DNA of 64,000 bases. Source: Pseudomonas protegens. GTDB lineage: Bacteria; Pseudomonadota; Gammaproteobacteria; Pseudomonadales; Pseudomonadaceae. Where the stretch lies: contig NZ_CP060201.1 of the NCBI RefSeq assembly GCF_013407925.2, forward strand, positions 5,875,001 to 5,939,000, given 5' to 3'. Position 1 is the stretch's first letter; each line of letters starts with the position of its first letter. Below are positions 47,303 to 55,037 of the stretch, piece after piece. The position numbers and the translations under genes are program-made. The notes under the pieces are model-generated. The model saw only the letters and a list, made by a program, of their open reading frames with translations, searched no databases and was not told the DNA's origin.

Positions 47303-48067
47303 CTAGTGAGACAGGCTTCGGGTAGCCCGGGTGTGAATCCTGTGGGAGGCCTTACAACTGGGCGGGTAGCGTTGAAACAGCTGGCGCACCCAGTCCGGGC
47401 GCGTTTTGCTGGCATCGTTGAGCCAGTTGGCGACAGAGTCCTGGGGGTATTTCTGGCTTTCAGCAAGCAGCGGGATCAGCAGCGGTTCGGCTAATTCCGG
47501 GGTGCTCTTGAGGGCGCCGATGTGCTCGCACCAGACGCCTCGGGGGCGCAGGATCTCAATGCTGAAACGGCGGATCAGCGGGTCTTCGCTGAGCGTGTAT
47601 TGGCGCAGCAGGGACAGGGCTGTCGCCAGGTCCTGGCTGAGTAAGGGCCGCAAGGCGATCCAGGCCCACTCGCGCACGCCGAAGTGGCTGTCACAGGCAA
47701 AGTGCAACTGGCTGTGGATCGCGTTGGCCAGGGACTGGTTACGTTCGCGGTAGGCATTGGCGAAGGCGGCCCAACTGCGCACGGTGTCCGATGGATGGGC
47801 CTGCAACAGGCTCCAGGCCCTTTGGCGCGCGGGCGGCGCGGCGAGTTCCAGCCATTGCCCGAGAGCCAGCCCCAGGGCGGCGATTCTTTTCGAAATGCCT
47901 TGTTTCTCGGTTGCCTGGGCGGCGGCGACCAGGGCTTGCCCCAGGCTCTCGTCGAGCTGGCCGGCAATGGCCGTGGCCAGCGCGGTCTGGTCAACGGCCA
48001 GGCACTGCGCCAGGTTGCGGGTCTCGATCAATCCCTGATTGATCAGCTGGGTGGTGTCTTCACTCAT
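47303..48067 (-). CDS. AlkC/AlkD-type HEAT-repeat DNA alkylation repair protein
   Basis: A 254-residue all-helical protein. Recognised by the signature stretches RRFSIEILRPRGVWC (166-180) and SVANWLNDASKTRPDWV (211-227) and the closing RATRSL, all typical of the COG4335/PF08713 DNA alkylation repair group of HEAT-repeat glycosylases. Its ATG overlaps the FAD oxidase stop by 8 bases, so it is an integral part of the operon. Related glycosylases serve as self-resistance in clusters for DNA-alkylating natural products (for example YtkR2 in yatakemycin). That makes it the key clue to the nature of this cluster. Catalytic activity cannot be confirmed by eye. Confidence 0.8.
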   Translation of the reverse strand: MSEDTTQLINQGLIETRNLAQCLAVDQTALATAIAGQLDESLGQALVAAAQATEKQGISKRIAALGLALGQWLELAAPPARQRAWSLLQAHPSDTVRSWAAFANAYRERNQSLANAIHSQLHFACDSHFGVREWAWIALRPLLSQDLATALSLLRQYTLSEDPLIRRFSIEILRPRGVWCEHIGALKSTPELAEPLLIPLLAESQKYPQDSVANWLNDASKTRPDWVRQLFQRYPPSCKASHRIHTRATRSLSH

Positions 48068-49703
48068 GGCAGGCTACCGGCTCGGGGGTGGCAAGGGGCG
48101 CTCGGGTGTCGACAGGCAGGCAGTAGCGGCCTGGCGAGAGCAGGTGATGGGGATCCAGGGCGTGCTTGAGGCGTGCCCCCAGTTGCCAGGCGGGGTGTTC
48201 CTGGTCGGCCAGCAACGGCATGAACGCCACCGGCACGCGATAGGGCAAGATCCCCTGAGCCTTGCCCAGCTGGAACAGTTGCCGATAGCAGTCATGGGCC
48301 CGAGCGGATGCCAGAGGGTCGTTGCGTGCAAACAGCAGTGGCACGGTGCAGTCGATGGCCCGGGTCGAAAGCGTGGTCAGGGTGATCGGACACAGCATGT
48401 CCTGCGCCTGGCACTGCTCGCTCATGGCGTGTAGGAAGTCTTCGATCAACTGCTTCTTGAACGGCAGTACCGGGGCGTACCAGATCAGCCCGCAGTGGTC
48501 GCGCGCGGGGTTCAATCCTGGCCCGGGAGGCGGCTTGGCCCCTGCGCTGTAGGCCAGCGGCAGGGCGACTTCGTTGGGGCGCCCTTCCATCAGTTCAACG
48601 CCGAGCAACATCTTTTCCAGGGTCCGCTGCCAGCGCCGCGCCCAACTCCCCGGCAGCCGCTGCAACAGGCCGTGGGCCAGGCTCAACTGGCGCCGGGTCT
48701 TGAACATCGAGCGACTGGCAAACCCCTTGAGTTCGCGCCGGATCATGCGCTTGAGCGAGGGCAACTGGTCCGCGTGGCAATAGATCGAGCCGACCCCCAT
48801 CCAGGCCGGCAGCCCGAGGCTGTCGGCGCTCTGGCGCAGCTGTTCGCGGGGCAGTCCGGCGATGCCCTGGCCTTCACTGGCCATGGTCAGCAGGCGAGTG
48901 CGGTTCATGAGGTTGATTCCGCCCACCTGACCCTGGGCCTGGTCGATGATGCGCCGCACACCCTCCAGCGCCGCGCCCAGCCGGGCCGGGTCCTCGATCC
49001 AGAAGTAGAACGGCTGGATGACCTGGGGTTTTCTCACCAGGGCGAGGCTCATCTGGGTCACGATGCCCAGCCCGCTCTGGCTGAACAGACCGTCCAGATA
49101 GGGGCCCACTCCCCATTTGAAGCAAGGACTGGCAGCCCCCAGCGTCAGCGGCGAGCGGTAGATCTGGCCGTCGGGCAGCACCGCTTCCAGGGCCAGCACG
49201 GCCTGGAAGTGGTCGGTCTGCGGAGTAATCCCGTAACCCCGTTCCAGAGCGTTGCCCAGCAGGCTGCAAGAGGGGCCGGCACCGGTCACCGGTGTCAGGT
49301 AGGGCAGGTCGTGTTCTTGCAGATACTGCGCCAATGCGCCTTGGGTAACGCCCGGCTCAAGGGTGACCACTGACAGTTCTTCGTCGAACGACAGGATCCG
49401 CGCCATGCCCGACAAGTCCATCACCACGCAGTGCTCCCGACCGGTAGCGGCGCAACCGTAACCCCAGTTGTGACCGGTGCTGATGGGGTGCAGGGCGATG
49501 CCGTGCTGCCGGGCAATGACCACACAGGCCGCCACTTGCTCGCTGGAGAGGGGCGCGATCACCGCCTGGGCATAGGCCGGTGAATGCATGGTGTCGTGCT
49601 GGACGTGGGCGATGCCGGCGTGATCGAGGCGAACCTGCGACGCCCCCAGCACGTTGCGCCACTGCTCCAGGGCAGCTTGCAGGCGGGGGCTTTCAGAAAG
49701 CAC
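48060..49703 (-). CDS. FAD-linked oxidase of the VAO/PCMH family
   Basis: A 547-residue flavoenzyme starting with the GTG at 49703 (VLSESPRLQA), inside the last bases of the methyltransferase gene; the longer frame would read antisense to nothing meaningful. FAD-binding PCMH features: PLSSEQVAACVVIARQHG, HPISTGHNWGYG (72-83), and VVMDLSGM. The C-terminal part resembles the 4-cresol/vanillyl-alcohol oxidase cap and ends in ALDPHHLLSPGRY. Relatives oxidise para-substituted phenols or alcohols through a quinone-methide-like step. The stop overlaps the repair-protein start by 8 bases. Confidence 0.87.
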   Translation of the reverse strand: MLSESPRLQAALEQWRNVLGASQVRLDHAGIAHVQHDTMHSPAYAQAVIAPLSSEQVAACVVIARQHGIALHPISTGHNWGYGCAATGREHCVVMDLSGMARILSFDEELSVVTLEPGVTQGALAQYLQEHDLPYLTPVTGAGPSCSLLGNALERGYGITPQTDHFQAVLALEAVLPDGQIYRSPLTLGAASPCFKWGVGPYLDGLFSQSGLGIVTQMSLALVRKPQVIQPFYFWIEDPARLGAALEGVRRIIDQAQGQVGGINLMNRTRLLTMASEGQGIAGLPREQLRQSADSLGLPAWMGVGSIYCHADQLPSLKRMIRRELKGFASRSMFKTRRQLSLAHGLLQRLPGSWARRWQRTLEKMLLGVELMEGRPNEVALPLAYSAGAKPPPGPGLNPARDHCGLIWYAPVLPFKKQLIEDFLHAMSEQCQAQDMLCPITLTTLSTRAIDCTVPLLFARNDPLASARAHDCYRQLFQLGKAQGILPYRVPVAFMPLLADQEHPAWQLGARLKHALDPHHLLSPGRYCLPVDTRAPLATPEPVACHE

Positions 49704-50559
49704 TGGCCAACCCTCCCAACCGCAGGAACAGGCGCAGTTGCTGTACATCGGCCTTGCGGCTGGCTGGCAGCGCGGCATAACGGCGCTTGAACTCCGGCTT
49801 CATGGTCTTGACGCAGCGCCGCTTGGGCGTGCGGATCACCATCATCAGCGGGCTCAGTGCGGTGCTGTAGACCCGGGCGCAAGGCCCCAGGTAGCTGGCC
49901 GCCAGCGTCTGGAACTCTTCCAGGGAGAAGGCCGCCAACAGCGAGTTGCGGTAGTCCAGCAGGGTTTCCTGATCGGCGCCGTCGCTGGCGCGCTGGACGA
50001 AGTAATCCACCGATTCGGTCGATTTCAGGCGTCCGAAGTCATTCAGGTAAATGGCGCGATCGTTACGCAGCACCCGGGCAATGTTCCTGAAGGTCGACTC
50101 CAGCTGTTCCAGGCTCTCCAGGTGGTGCAGGGCCATGGAGGAAATCACCACATCGACACTGCGATCGCCGATCCTGCCCAGGCGAGTCATGTCATCCTCG
50201 ATCAGCTCGACGTTGTCGATACCTTGTTGCCGGATCGAATCCCGGGCGATGTCGAGCATGTTCTTCGACAAGTCGACCCCCACGAATTCGGCCCGCGGGT
50301 TGAGTCGCGCCACCTGCAGCAACAGGCTGGCGGGCCCGCAGCCGATATCCAGGACAACGTCCCCGGGCTTGATCAGCGCGCACATCTGCGCCGCGTGGTA
50401 CAGGTAGGTTCCCGACAGTGCCTGACCCTGTCCGGCACTGCTGGCATAGGACTCCACGCTGGGCTGGGCCTCCATGACCAACTCCGGTTCCGGTGTGCGA
50501 GTGAACGGCTGTTTAGTGGTTATTTCTCTGTAAATCGCCCGCAGCAATCCCGTATCCAT
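49693..50559 (-). CDS. SAM-dependent methyltransferase
   Basis: A 288-residue class-I methyltransferase. Motif I is VVLDIGCGPA (68-77), motif II is FVGVDLSKNML, and post-I DDM/ISSMALHHL follow in order. The first 45 residues and a C-terminal extension (about 245-288, basic: TPKRRCVKTMKPEFKRRYAA) lie outside the core fold. GGAGGAT precedes the ATG. The target atom is unknown; an O- or N-methylation of the cluster's small molecule is the simplest guess. The final 11 bases overlap the FAD oxidase gene. Confidence 0.88.
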   Translation of the reverse strand: MDTGLLRAIYREITTKQPFTRTPEPELVMEAQPSVESYASSAGQGQALSGTYLYHAAQMCALIKPGDVVLDIGCGPASLLLQVARLNPRAEFVGVDLSKNMLDIARDSIRQQGIDNVELIEDDMTRLGRIGDRSVDVVISSMALHHLESLEQLESTFRNIARVLRNDRAIYLNDFGRLKSTESVDYFVQRASDGADQETLLDYRNSLLAAFSLEEFQTLAASYLGPCARVYSTALSPLMMVIRTPKRRCVKTMKPEFKRRYAALPASRKADVQQLRLFLRLGGLASAF

Positions 50560-50610
50560 GACTCATCCTCCATGAAATGATGTGTGAAAATCGGCAGGGG
50601 AAGGGCGTGT

Positions 50611-51540
50611 TTACGCCAGGGCCAGCGCCCGTTTGACGCGCTTGCCCAAGTGCCTGTCATGCACCCCGCAGCGAGCCATGTGGATCAGCACGTCCTGCTC
50701 CTGCCAGCGATGCACGCGCGCATCGGCCGGCAGGCGAATCGCGTCGAAGTCGCGCTGGCAGAAAAAATCGAAGAAGTTGGTGTGCTGTCCCGCCACCGCA
50801 AATTTGACGCTGGAGGACTGGTAAACACTTCTGAAGGTGTCCTGGGCGTCTGCCAGTCCCAGTGACAAGGGCTGCGAAAGGGCGCCGTTGAGTTTGGTGT
50901 AGCGCTCCACGCGACCCATCGGCGAGAAGAACAGCACCTTGCGATAAAAGGAGCTGGCCCTGGGGTGTACGGCGATCAGCAGCTTTTCAATCCCACGGTA
51001 GTGCATTGCCCAACGGAACATCGCGTTGTAGAGCATCAGCGGCACGCCCTTGCCACGATAGTGCGTGGACACCGCCAGGGTCCCGACCTCGGCCAGGCGC
51101 TGGCCGGACAGACGCTGCAGCAGGACTTCGTTGCCGTGAACGTCCTCCATCGGCAAGCCCAGCATCGAATCTTCGATCAATGACACCGTGCCGATGATCT
51201 GCTGTTCCTTGATCGCGACGAAGGTCGTGGTGCCGGGCAGCAGGTGAAAGGCAGAAAAGCGCATGCCGGCACGGCAGACCGTGGAGATTCCCCGACGCGC
51301 ATAGCTTTCATTGACCAGCCGCAGGGCCTCTTCCAGCTCGAAGAGGCTTTGTACCGGGCGAAATTCGAAGCCTTCGATGGCCAGCGGGGCGCGGGCTATG
51401 CGGGTGAGAAACAGATGGCGGTAGAGGGGGGGAGGAATGTAACGCTCCAATGAGGCCAGGCCATGCCTGAGCGTGTCGACGCCACTGTGAAGACGCGGCT
51501 TCCTGCCGAAATTGGTCATTACCTTTTGACTCTGCAACAT
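50611..51540 (-). CDS. FeeM-like N-acyltransferase (GNAT/LuxI-like fold)
   Basis: A 309-residue protein with a GNAT-type core: VAIKEQQIIGTVSLIED, then AEVGTLAVSTHYRGKGVPLM (acyl donor loop), and LLIAVHPRASSFYRKVLFF. This pattern belongs to the N-acyl amino acid synthase (FeeM) and autoinducer-synthase-like proteins, which use acyl-ACP or acyl-CoA to acylate an amine. A near-perfect GGAGGTGA precedes the ATG. It is the first biosynthetic gene after the MarR regulator. An acyl group installed here and removed by the cluster amidase would be a prodrug or temporary protecting strategy (inference). Confidence 0.78.
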   Translation of the reverse strand: MLQSQKVMTNFGRKPRLHSGVDTLRHGLASLERYIPPPLYRHLFLTRIARAPLAIEGFEFRPVQSLFELEEALRLVNESYARRGISTVCRAGMRFSAFHLLPGTTTFVAIKEQQIIGTVSLIEDSMLGLPMEDVHGNEVLLQRLSGQRLAEVGTLAVSTHYRGKGVPLMLYNAMFRWAMHYRGIEKLLIAVHPRASSFYRKVLFFSPMGRVERYTKLNGALSQPLSLGLADAQDTFRSVYQSSSVKFAVAGQHTNFFDFFCQRDFDAIRLPADARVHRWQEQDVLIHMARCGVHDRHLGKRVKRALALA

Positions 51541-51581
51541 CAGTCACCTCCATGTGTTGCTACTACCGTTGACGCCCGGTG

Positions 51582-52094
51582 CTAATCCCCGTCAGGAGGT
51601 TGCAGTGCCAGAGCGGGGCTTGCAGAAATGCAATAGATCGCTTCGGTCAGTGCCTGGCGTTGTTCCGCGCTCAGGCCTTCGATAATGCTGCAGATCCAAT
51701 CCGTATGATCGGCAAAGACTTCGTCCACTACCTGCCTGCCTTCCGGGGTCAGGCTGATGATCAGCTTGCGTCGATCCGTCGGGTCGGGCTTGCGCCTGAT
51801 GAAGCCATCGCCTTGCAGGCCATCGAGCAGTCCGGTCACGGTGCCGGTGGTGATGGACAAGCGCGTCGCGAGTTCCAGTGGCGAGAGTTTTCCGCCCGCA
51901 CTCTTGAGGGTCAGCATGATCACGAAGCGCCCCTCCGAAAGGCTGTAGCGGGCAAGCCGCACAGCACAGACGCGGTTGATTGCCGCTGCGGCCGATAGCA
52001 GTTCGAAGCACAGTCTGACGCTCTCGCGAGCGTCGGGAGAAATGTTCTCCAGTGCCTGCAGCATGATGTGATGTTTGTTCTCTAAAATATTCAT
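51582..52094 (-). CDS. MarR-family transcriptional regulator
   Basis: A 170-residue winged-helix regulator. The recognition region is LSPLELATRLSITTGTVTGL, and the wing carries the conserved DPTDRRKLIISLTPEG with DRR. The first of the leftward genes, 42 bases before the acyltransferase. The start is uncertain: ATG at 52094 lies within the inverted repeat and has no clear ribosome site; ATG at 52064 is an alternative. Likely a repressor of its own operon that is released by a small phenolic or the pathway product. Confidence 0.9.
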   Translation of the reverse strand: MNILENKHHIMLQALENISPDARESVRLCFELLSAAAAINRVCAVRLARYSLSEGRFVIMLTLKSAGGKLSPLELATRLSITTGTVTGLLDGLQGDGFIRRKPDPTDRRKLIISLTPEGRQVVDEVFADHTDWICSIIEGLSAEQRQALTEAIYCISASPALALQPPDGD

Positions 52095-52120
52095 AAGGCG
52101 CAGTTTATCTTGGCGCCTTA
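52094..52120. promoter_or_regulatory. Inverted repeat TAAGGCGC-N11-GCGCCTTA, candidate MarR operator
   Basis: Eight-base perfect arms separated by AGTTTATCTTG lie at the 5' end of the marR-led operon, overlapping the first possible start codon. The surrounding 52095-52260 stretch is strongly AT-rich and contains no gene, consistent with a promoter region. MarR autoregulation through such palindromes is common; binding here is inferred. Confidence 0.55.
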
Positions 52121-52316
52121 CTAAGTCAACGGTTAATTCTTGTACTCAATCTTGTTGATCTTAAGCTGTTGTTTTATATGGATTTAAATCTATTTTTGCA
52201 GCGTGATGAGGGGCGCGAGGAGGGCTTGAATGGTGACTTATTTGTGTCATTCATTTGGCGCCGAAAATACGCCTTTGCAGGTGGGGATGACGCTCGATCC
52301 TGGCGGGGGGCAGCAG

Positions 52317-52339
52317 GTAGCACCGTTCCTTGGTGCTAC
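52317..52339. terminator. Hairpin downstream of the permease gene
   Basis: GTAGCACC and GGTGCTAC form a perfect 8-bp stem around GTTCCTT, 17 bases beyond the stop of the leftward permease gene. There is no T-tract, so it may be a weak terminator or an mRNA end stabiliser. Confidence 0.4.
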
Positions 52340-52355
52340 AGGACGCTGGTTGAGG

Positions 52356-53762
52356 TTATGAGCGCGCCGCTACCCACCGGCGCTTGCCGCGCCAGCCCAG
52401 CTGGTAGGCAATGCCCAGCCAGATAAACCACGCCGGCATCACGCACAGCGCCAGGCGGGTGTCCGGGCGCAGGGCCAGCAGGCACAGCACGAACAGCAGG
52501 AAGGCCAGGGCGAACCAGGCCATGGGGACGCCACCAGGCATTTTGTAGAGCGAGCGGGCGTGCAGTTGCGGGTGCTTTTTGCGGTAGGCGATGTAGGAGG
52601 CGAGGATGGTCGACCAGGTGAAGATCACCAGGATCGCCGACACCGTGGACACGATGGTGAAGGCGGTCATCACCTCGGGAACGATGTACAGCAGCAGGAC
52701 CCCCAGCAGCATCAGCAAGGTGGTGAAGCTCAGGCTGATGACCGGCACGCTGTGGCTCGACAGGCGCTTGAACAGGCCAGGGGCATTGCCCTGGTCGGCC
52801 AGGCCGAAGAGCATGCGGCTGGCGGAAAACACCCCGCTGTTGGCCGAGGACGCGGCGGACGTCAGAACCACGAAGTTGACGATGCCCGCCGCCGCCGGGA
52901 AGCCGGCAATCAGGAACAGCTCGACGAACGGGCTCTTGCTCGGCGACACCTGCTGCCAGGAAGTCACGGCAATGATGCAGGCCAGGGCCAGCACGTAGAA
53001 CAGGATGATTCGCAGCGGAATGGCGTTGATCGCCTTGGGCAGGGTGCTGTGCGGGTCACGGGTTTCCGCGGCGGCGGTGCCGATCAGTTCGGTGCCGGCG
53101 AAGGAGAAGATCGCCATCTGGAAGCCGGCGAAGAAGCCCAGCAGGCCATTGGGAAAGGCCGCTTGCCGGTCCAGCAGGTGGCCCAGCGAGGCGGTCACGC
53201 CGGAGGGCGAGACGAACGCGCTGGCAATCAGCACCAGGCTCACGCCGATCAGGGTGAGCACGGCAATGATCTTGATGATGGCGAACCAGAACTCCACTTC
53301 GCCGAACAGCCTCACTGTGAGCACGTTGAGGGCGAACAGGGTCAGCATCATGCCGATTGCCGGCATCCAGGCCGGCACCCCGGGGAACCAGTACTGGAAG
53401 AAGCCGCCGACCACCACCGCGTCGCCGACCACCGCCACGCTCCAGCTCAACCAGTAGGACCAGCCGAGAAAGAACGCCGCGCGCGGCCCCAGGTAGGCGC
53501 CGGCAAAGTCGGCGAAGCTCTTGAATTGCAGGTTCGACAGCAGCAGCTCGCCCATGGCGCGCATCACCAGGTACACGAACAGGCCGATGATCATGTAGAT
53601 CAGGATGATCGAAGTGCCGGACATGGCGATGATCTTGCCCGAGCCCATGAACAGCCCGGTGCCGATGGCGCCACCCATGGCCATGAGCTGGATATGACGG
53701 TTATGCAGGGTGCGTTGCAGTGCAGGGCGCGCAGCGGCCCCGAGGGTATCTGGAGTCATCAC
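52356..53762 (-). CDS. cycA: Amino acid permease, D-Ser/D-Ala/Gly type
   Basis: A 468-residue APC-family transporter with about 12 helices. The first helix region (NRHIQLMAMGGAIGTGLFMG) and MRAMGELLLSNLQFKSFADF closely follow the CycA subgroup pattern. It imports small neutral amino acids with protons. It is the third gene behind the polyamine deacetylase and ornithine cyclodeaminase, 155 bases after the latter, with its own possible promoter (TATAAAAT) and a shared 15-base motif upstream. Given its neighbours, a substrate such as proline, ornithine or another amine-derived amino acid is possible. Confidence 0.8.
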   Translation of the reverse strand: MMTPDTLGAAARPALQRTLHNRHIQLMAMGGAIGTGLFMGSGKIIAMSGTSIILIYMIIGLFVYLVMRAMGELLLSNLQFKSFADFAGAYLGPRAAFFLGWSYWLSWSVAVVGDAVVVGGFFQYWFPGVPAWMPAIGMMLTLFALNVLTVRLFGEVEFWFAIIKIIAVLTLIGVSLVLIASAFVSPSGVTASLGHLLDRQAAFPNGLLGFFAGFQMAIFSFAGTELIGTAAAETRDPHSTLPKAINAIPLRIILFYVLALACIIAVTSWQQVSPSKSPFVELFLIAGFPAAAGIVNFVVLTSAASSANSGVFSASRMLFGLADQGNAPGLFKRLSSHSVPVISLSFTTLLMLLGVLLLYIVPEVMTAFTIVSTVSAILVIFTWSTILASYIAYRKKHPQLHARSLYKMPGGVPMAWFALAFLLFVLCLLALRPDTRLALCVMPAWFIWLGIAYQLGWRGKRRWVAARS

Positions 53763-53782
53763 AAAACCTCTTGATTTTATAG

Positions 53783-53797
53783 TTGTCGAGTTTTGGC
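53783..53797. promoter_or_regulatory. Shared 15-base element upstream of the permease
   Basis: TTGTCGAGTTTTGGC occurs here, 20 bases before the permease ATG, and again at 30861-30875 before the amine oxidase gene, in the same orientation relative to the gene. On the coding strand each copy is followed by a -10-like hexamer (TATAAA here, TACTAG there). Confidence 0.35.
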
Positions 53798-53917
53798 AGT
53801 GAAAGGTGCTGGGGACTGCGCCCTGTGGTTGTAGGTCGGGCGGCGCAGCCGGTTCGGTTCAGGGCGCTGAACAGGGGCACGCGCGGTTGCCCTGTCCAGC
53901 GCTCGTCGGGCCGGGCC

Positions 53918-54979
53918 TCAGCCGCTGGCCAGCCGGCGCAGGGCGCTGGCGGCGGCTTCGGAGGCCGGGCCGATCAGTTGGAACAGGTCCTTGATGTTGG
54001 CCGGGGTCGGCACCAGGTGGATCTGCTCGCCGATCCCGTGCTCGCGCGCCAGGTCGTGCAGGTAGCGCAGCGACGAGAAGTCCTCCAGGGCGAAGCCCAC
54101 CGAGTCGAACACCGTGACCTGGGCGGCGTGCTCGCGGCCCGGTTCCAGGCCCTGGGCGATGCGAAAGTATTCGGTGACCGCAAAGTCCGCCGGCAGTTGC
54201 TGGATGTCGCCCTCGATGCGGGTCTGCGGCTCGAATTCGACGATCACCCGGGCGTTGCGCAGGATCTGCGGGTGCAGCTCGGTCTTGCCCGGGCAGTCGC
54301 CGCCCACGGCGTTGAGGTGCATGCCGGGCTCGATCAGCTCGGGGGTGAGGATGGTGGCGTAGGCCTTGTCCGCGGTCACCGTGGTGACGATATCGGCGCC
54401 CTTGACCGCCTCGGCCACGGAACCTGCGATCTGTACCTTGAGGCCGGGCCAGGCCTCAAGGTTGTGCTGCAGCTTGCGCGAGGCGGCCGGGTCGAGGTCG
54501 AAGATCCGCAGCTCGTCGATGCCGAGCATGTCGTGGAAGGCGATGGCCTGGAACTCGCTCTGGGCGCCGTTGCCGATCAGCGCCATGACCTTGCTGTCTG
54601 CACGGGCCAGGGACTGCGCCACCAGGGCCGAGGTAGCGGCGGTGCGCACCGCGGTGGTCAGGGTCAGTTCGCTGAGCAGCACCGGGTAGCCGCTGTCGAC
54701 GTCGGCCAGCACGCCGAAGGCCATCACCGTCAGCAACTGCCTGGCGGGGTTGCCGGGGTGGCCGTTGACGTACTTGAAGGCGTATTGCTGGCCGTCGTCG
54801 GCGGGCATCAGTTCGATGACCCCGGTGGGCGAATGGTTGGCGGTGCGCGGGGACTTTTCGAACGCCTGCCAGCGTCGGTAGTCGGCCTGGATATAGCCGG
54901 CCATTTCACGGATCGCCCGGGCGATGCCCAGGCGCGAGTACAGGGCGGCGGCCTGCTCCACATCGATAAACAAGGTCAT
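53918..54979 (-). CDS. Ornithine cyclodeaminase
   Basis: A 353-residue member of the ornithine cyclodeaminase/mu-crystallin family, which converts L-ornithine to L-proline with release of ammonia. Visible: the substrate-binding segment (PADDGQQYAFKYVNGHPGNP), the NAD+ Rossmann motif (VMALIGNGAQSEFQAIAFHD) and AVGGDCPGKTELHP with the catalytic Asp. The ATG at 54979 follows GAGAGG; the longer frame begins inside the deacetylase coding region. It lies 58 bases after the deacetylase gene, which would feed it with polyamine-derived precursors only indirectly. Confidence 0.9.
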   Translation of the reverse strand: MTLFIDVEQAAALYSRLGIARAIREMAGYIQADYRRWQAFEKSPRTANHSPTGVIELMPADDGQQYAFKYVNGHPGNPARQLLTVMAFGVLADVDSGYPVLLSELTLTTAVRTAATSALVAQSLARADSKVMALIGNGAQSEFQAIAFHDMLGIDELRIFDLDPAASRKLQHNLEAWPGLKVQIAGSVAEAVKGADIVTTVTADKAYATILTPELIEPGMHLNAVGGDCPGKTELHPQILRNARVIVEFEPQTRIEGDIQQLPADFAVTEYFRIAQGLEPGREHAAQVTVFDSVGFALEDFSSLRYLHDLAREHGIGEQIHLVPTPANIKDLFQLIGPASEAAASALRRLASG

Positions 54980-55037
54980 GTTGATTTTCCTCTCGGTCGG
55001 AACGTTGAACACTGCTGGGGAGCGCGTCGGTCGCGCG

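Noticed and set aside
52169..52426. Plus-strand 85-codon frame in the marR-permease gap
   Set aside because: It overlaps the 3' end of the permease gene, has no recognisable features and reads through the hairpin at 52317.
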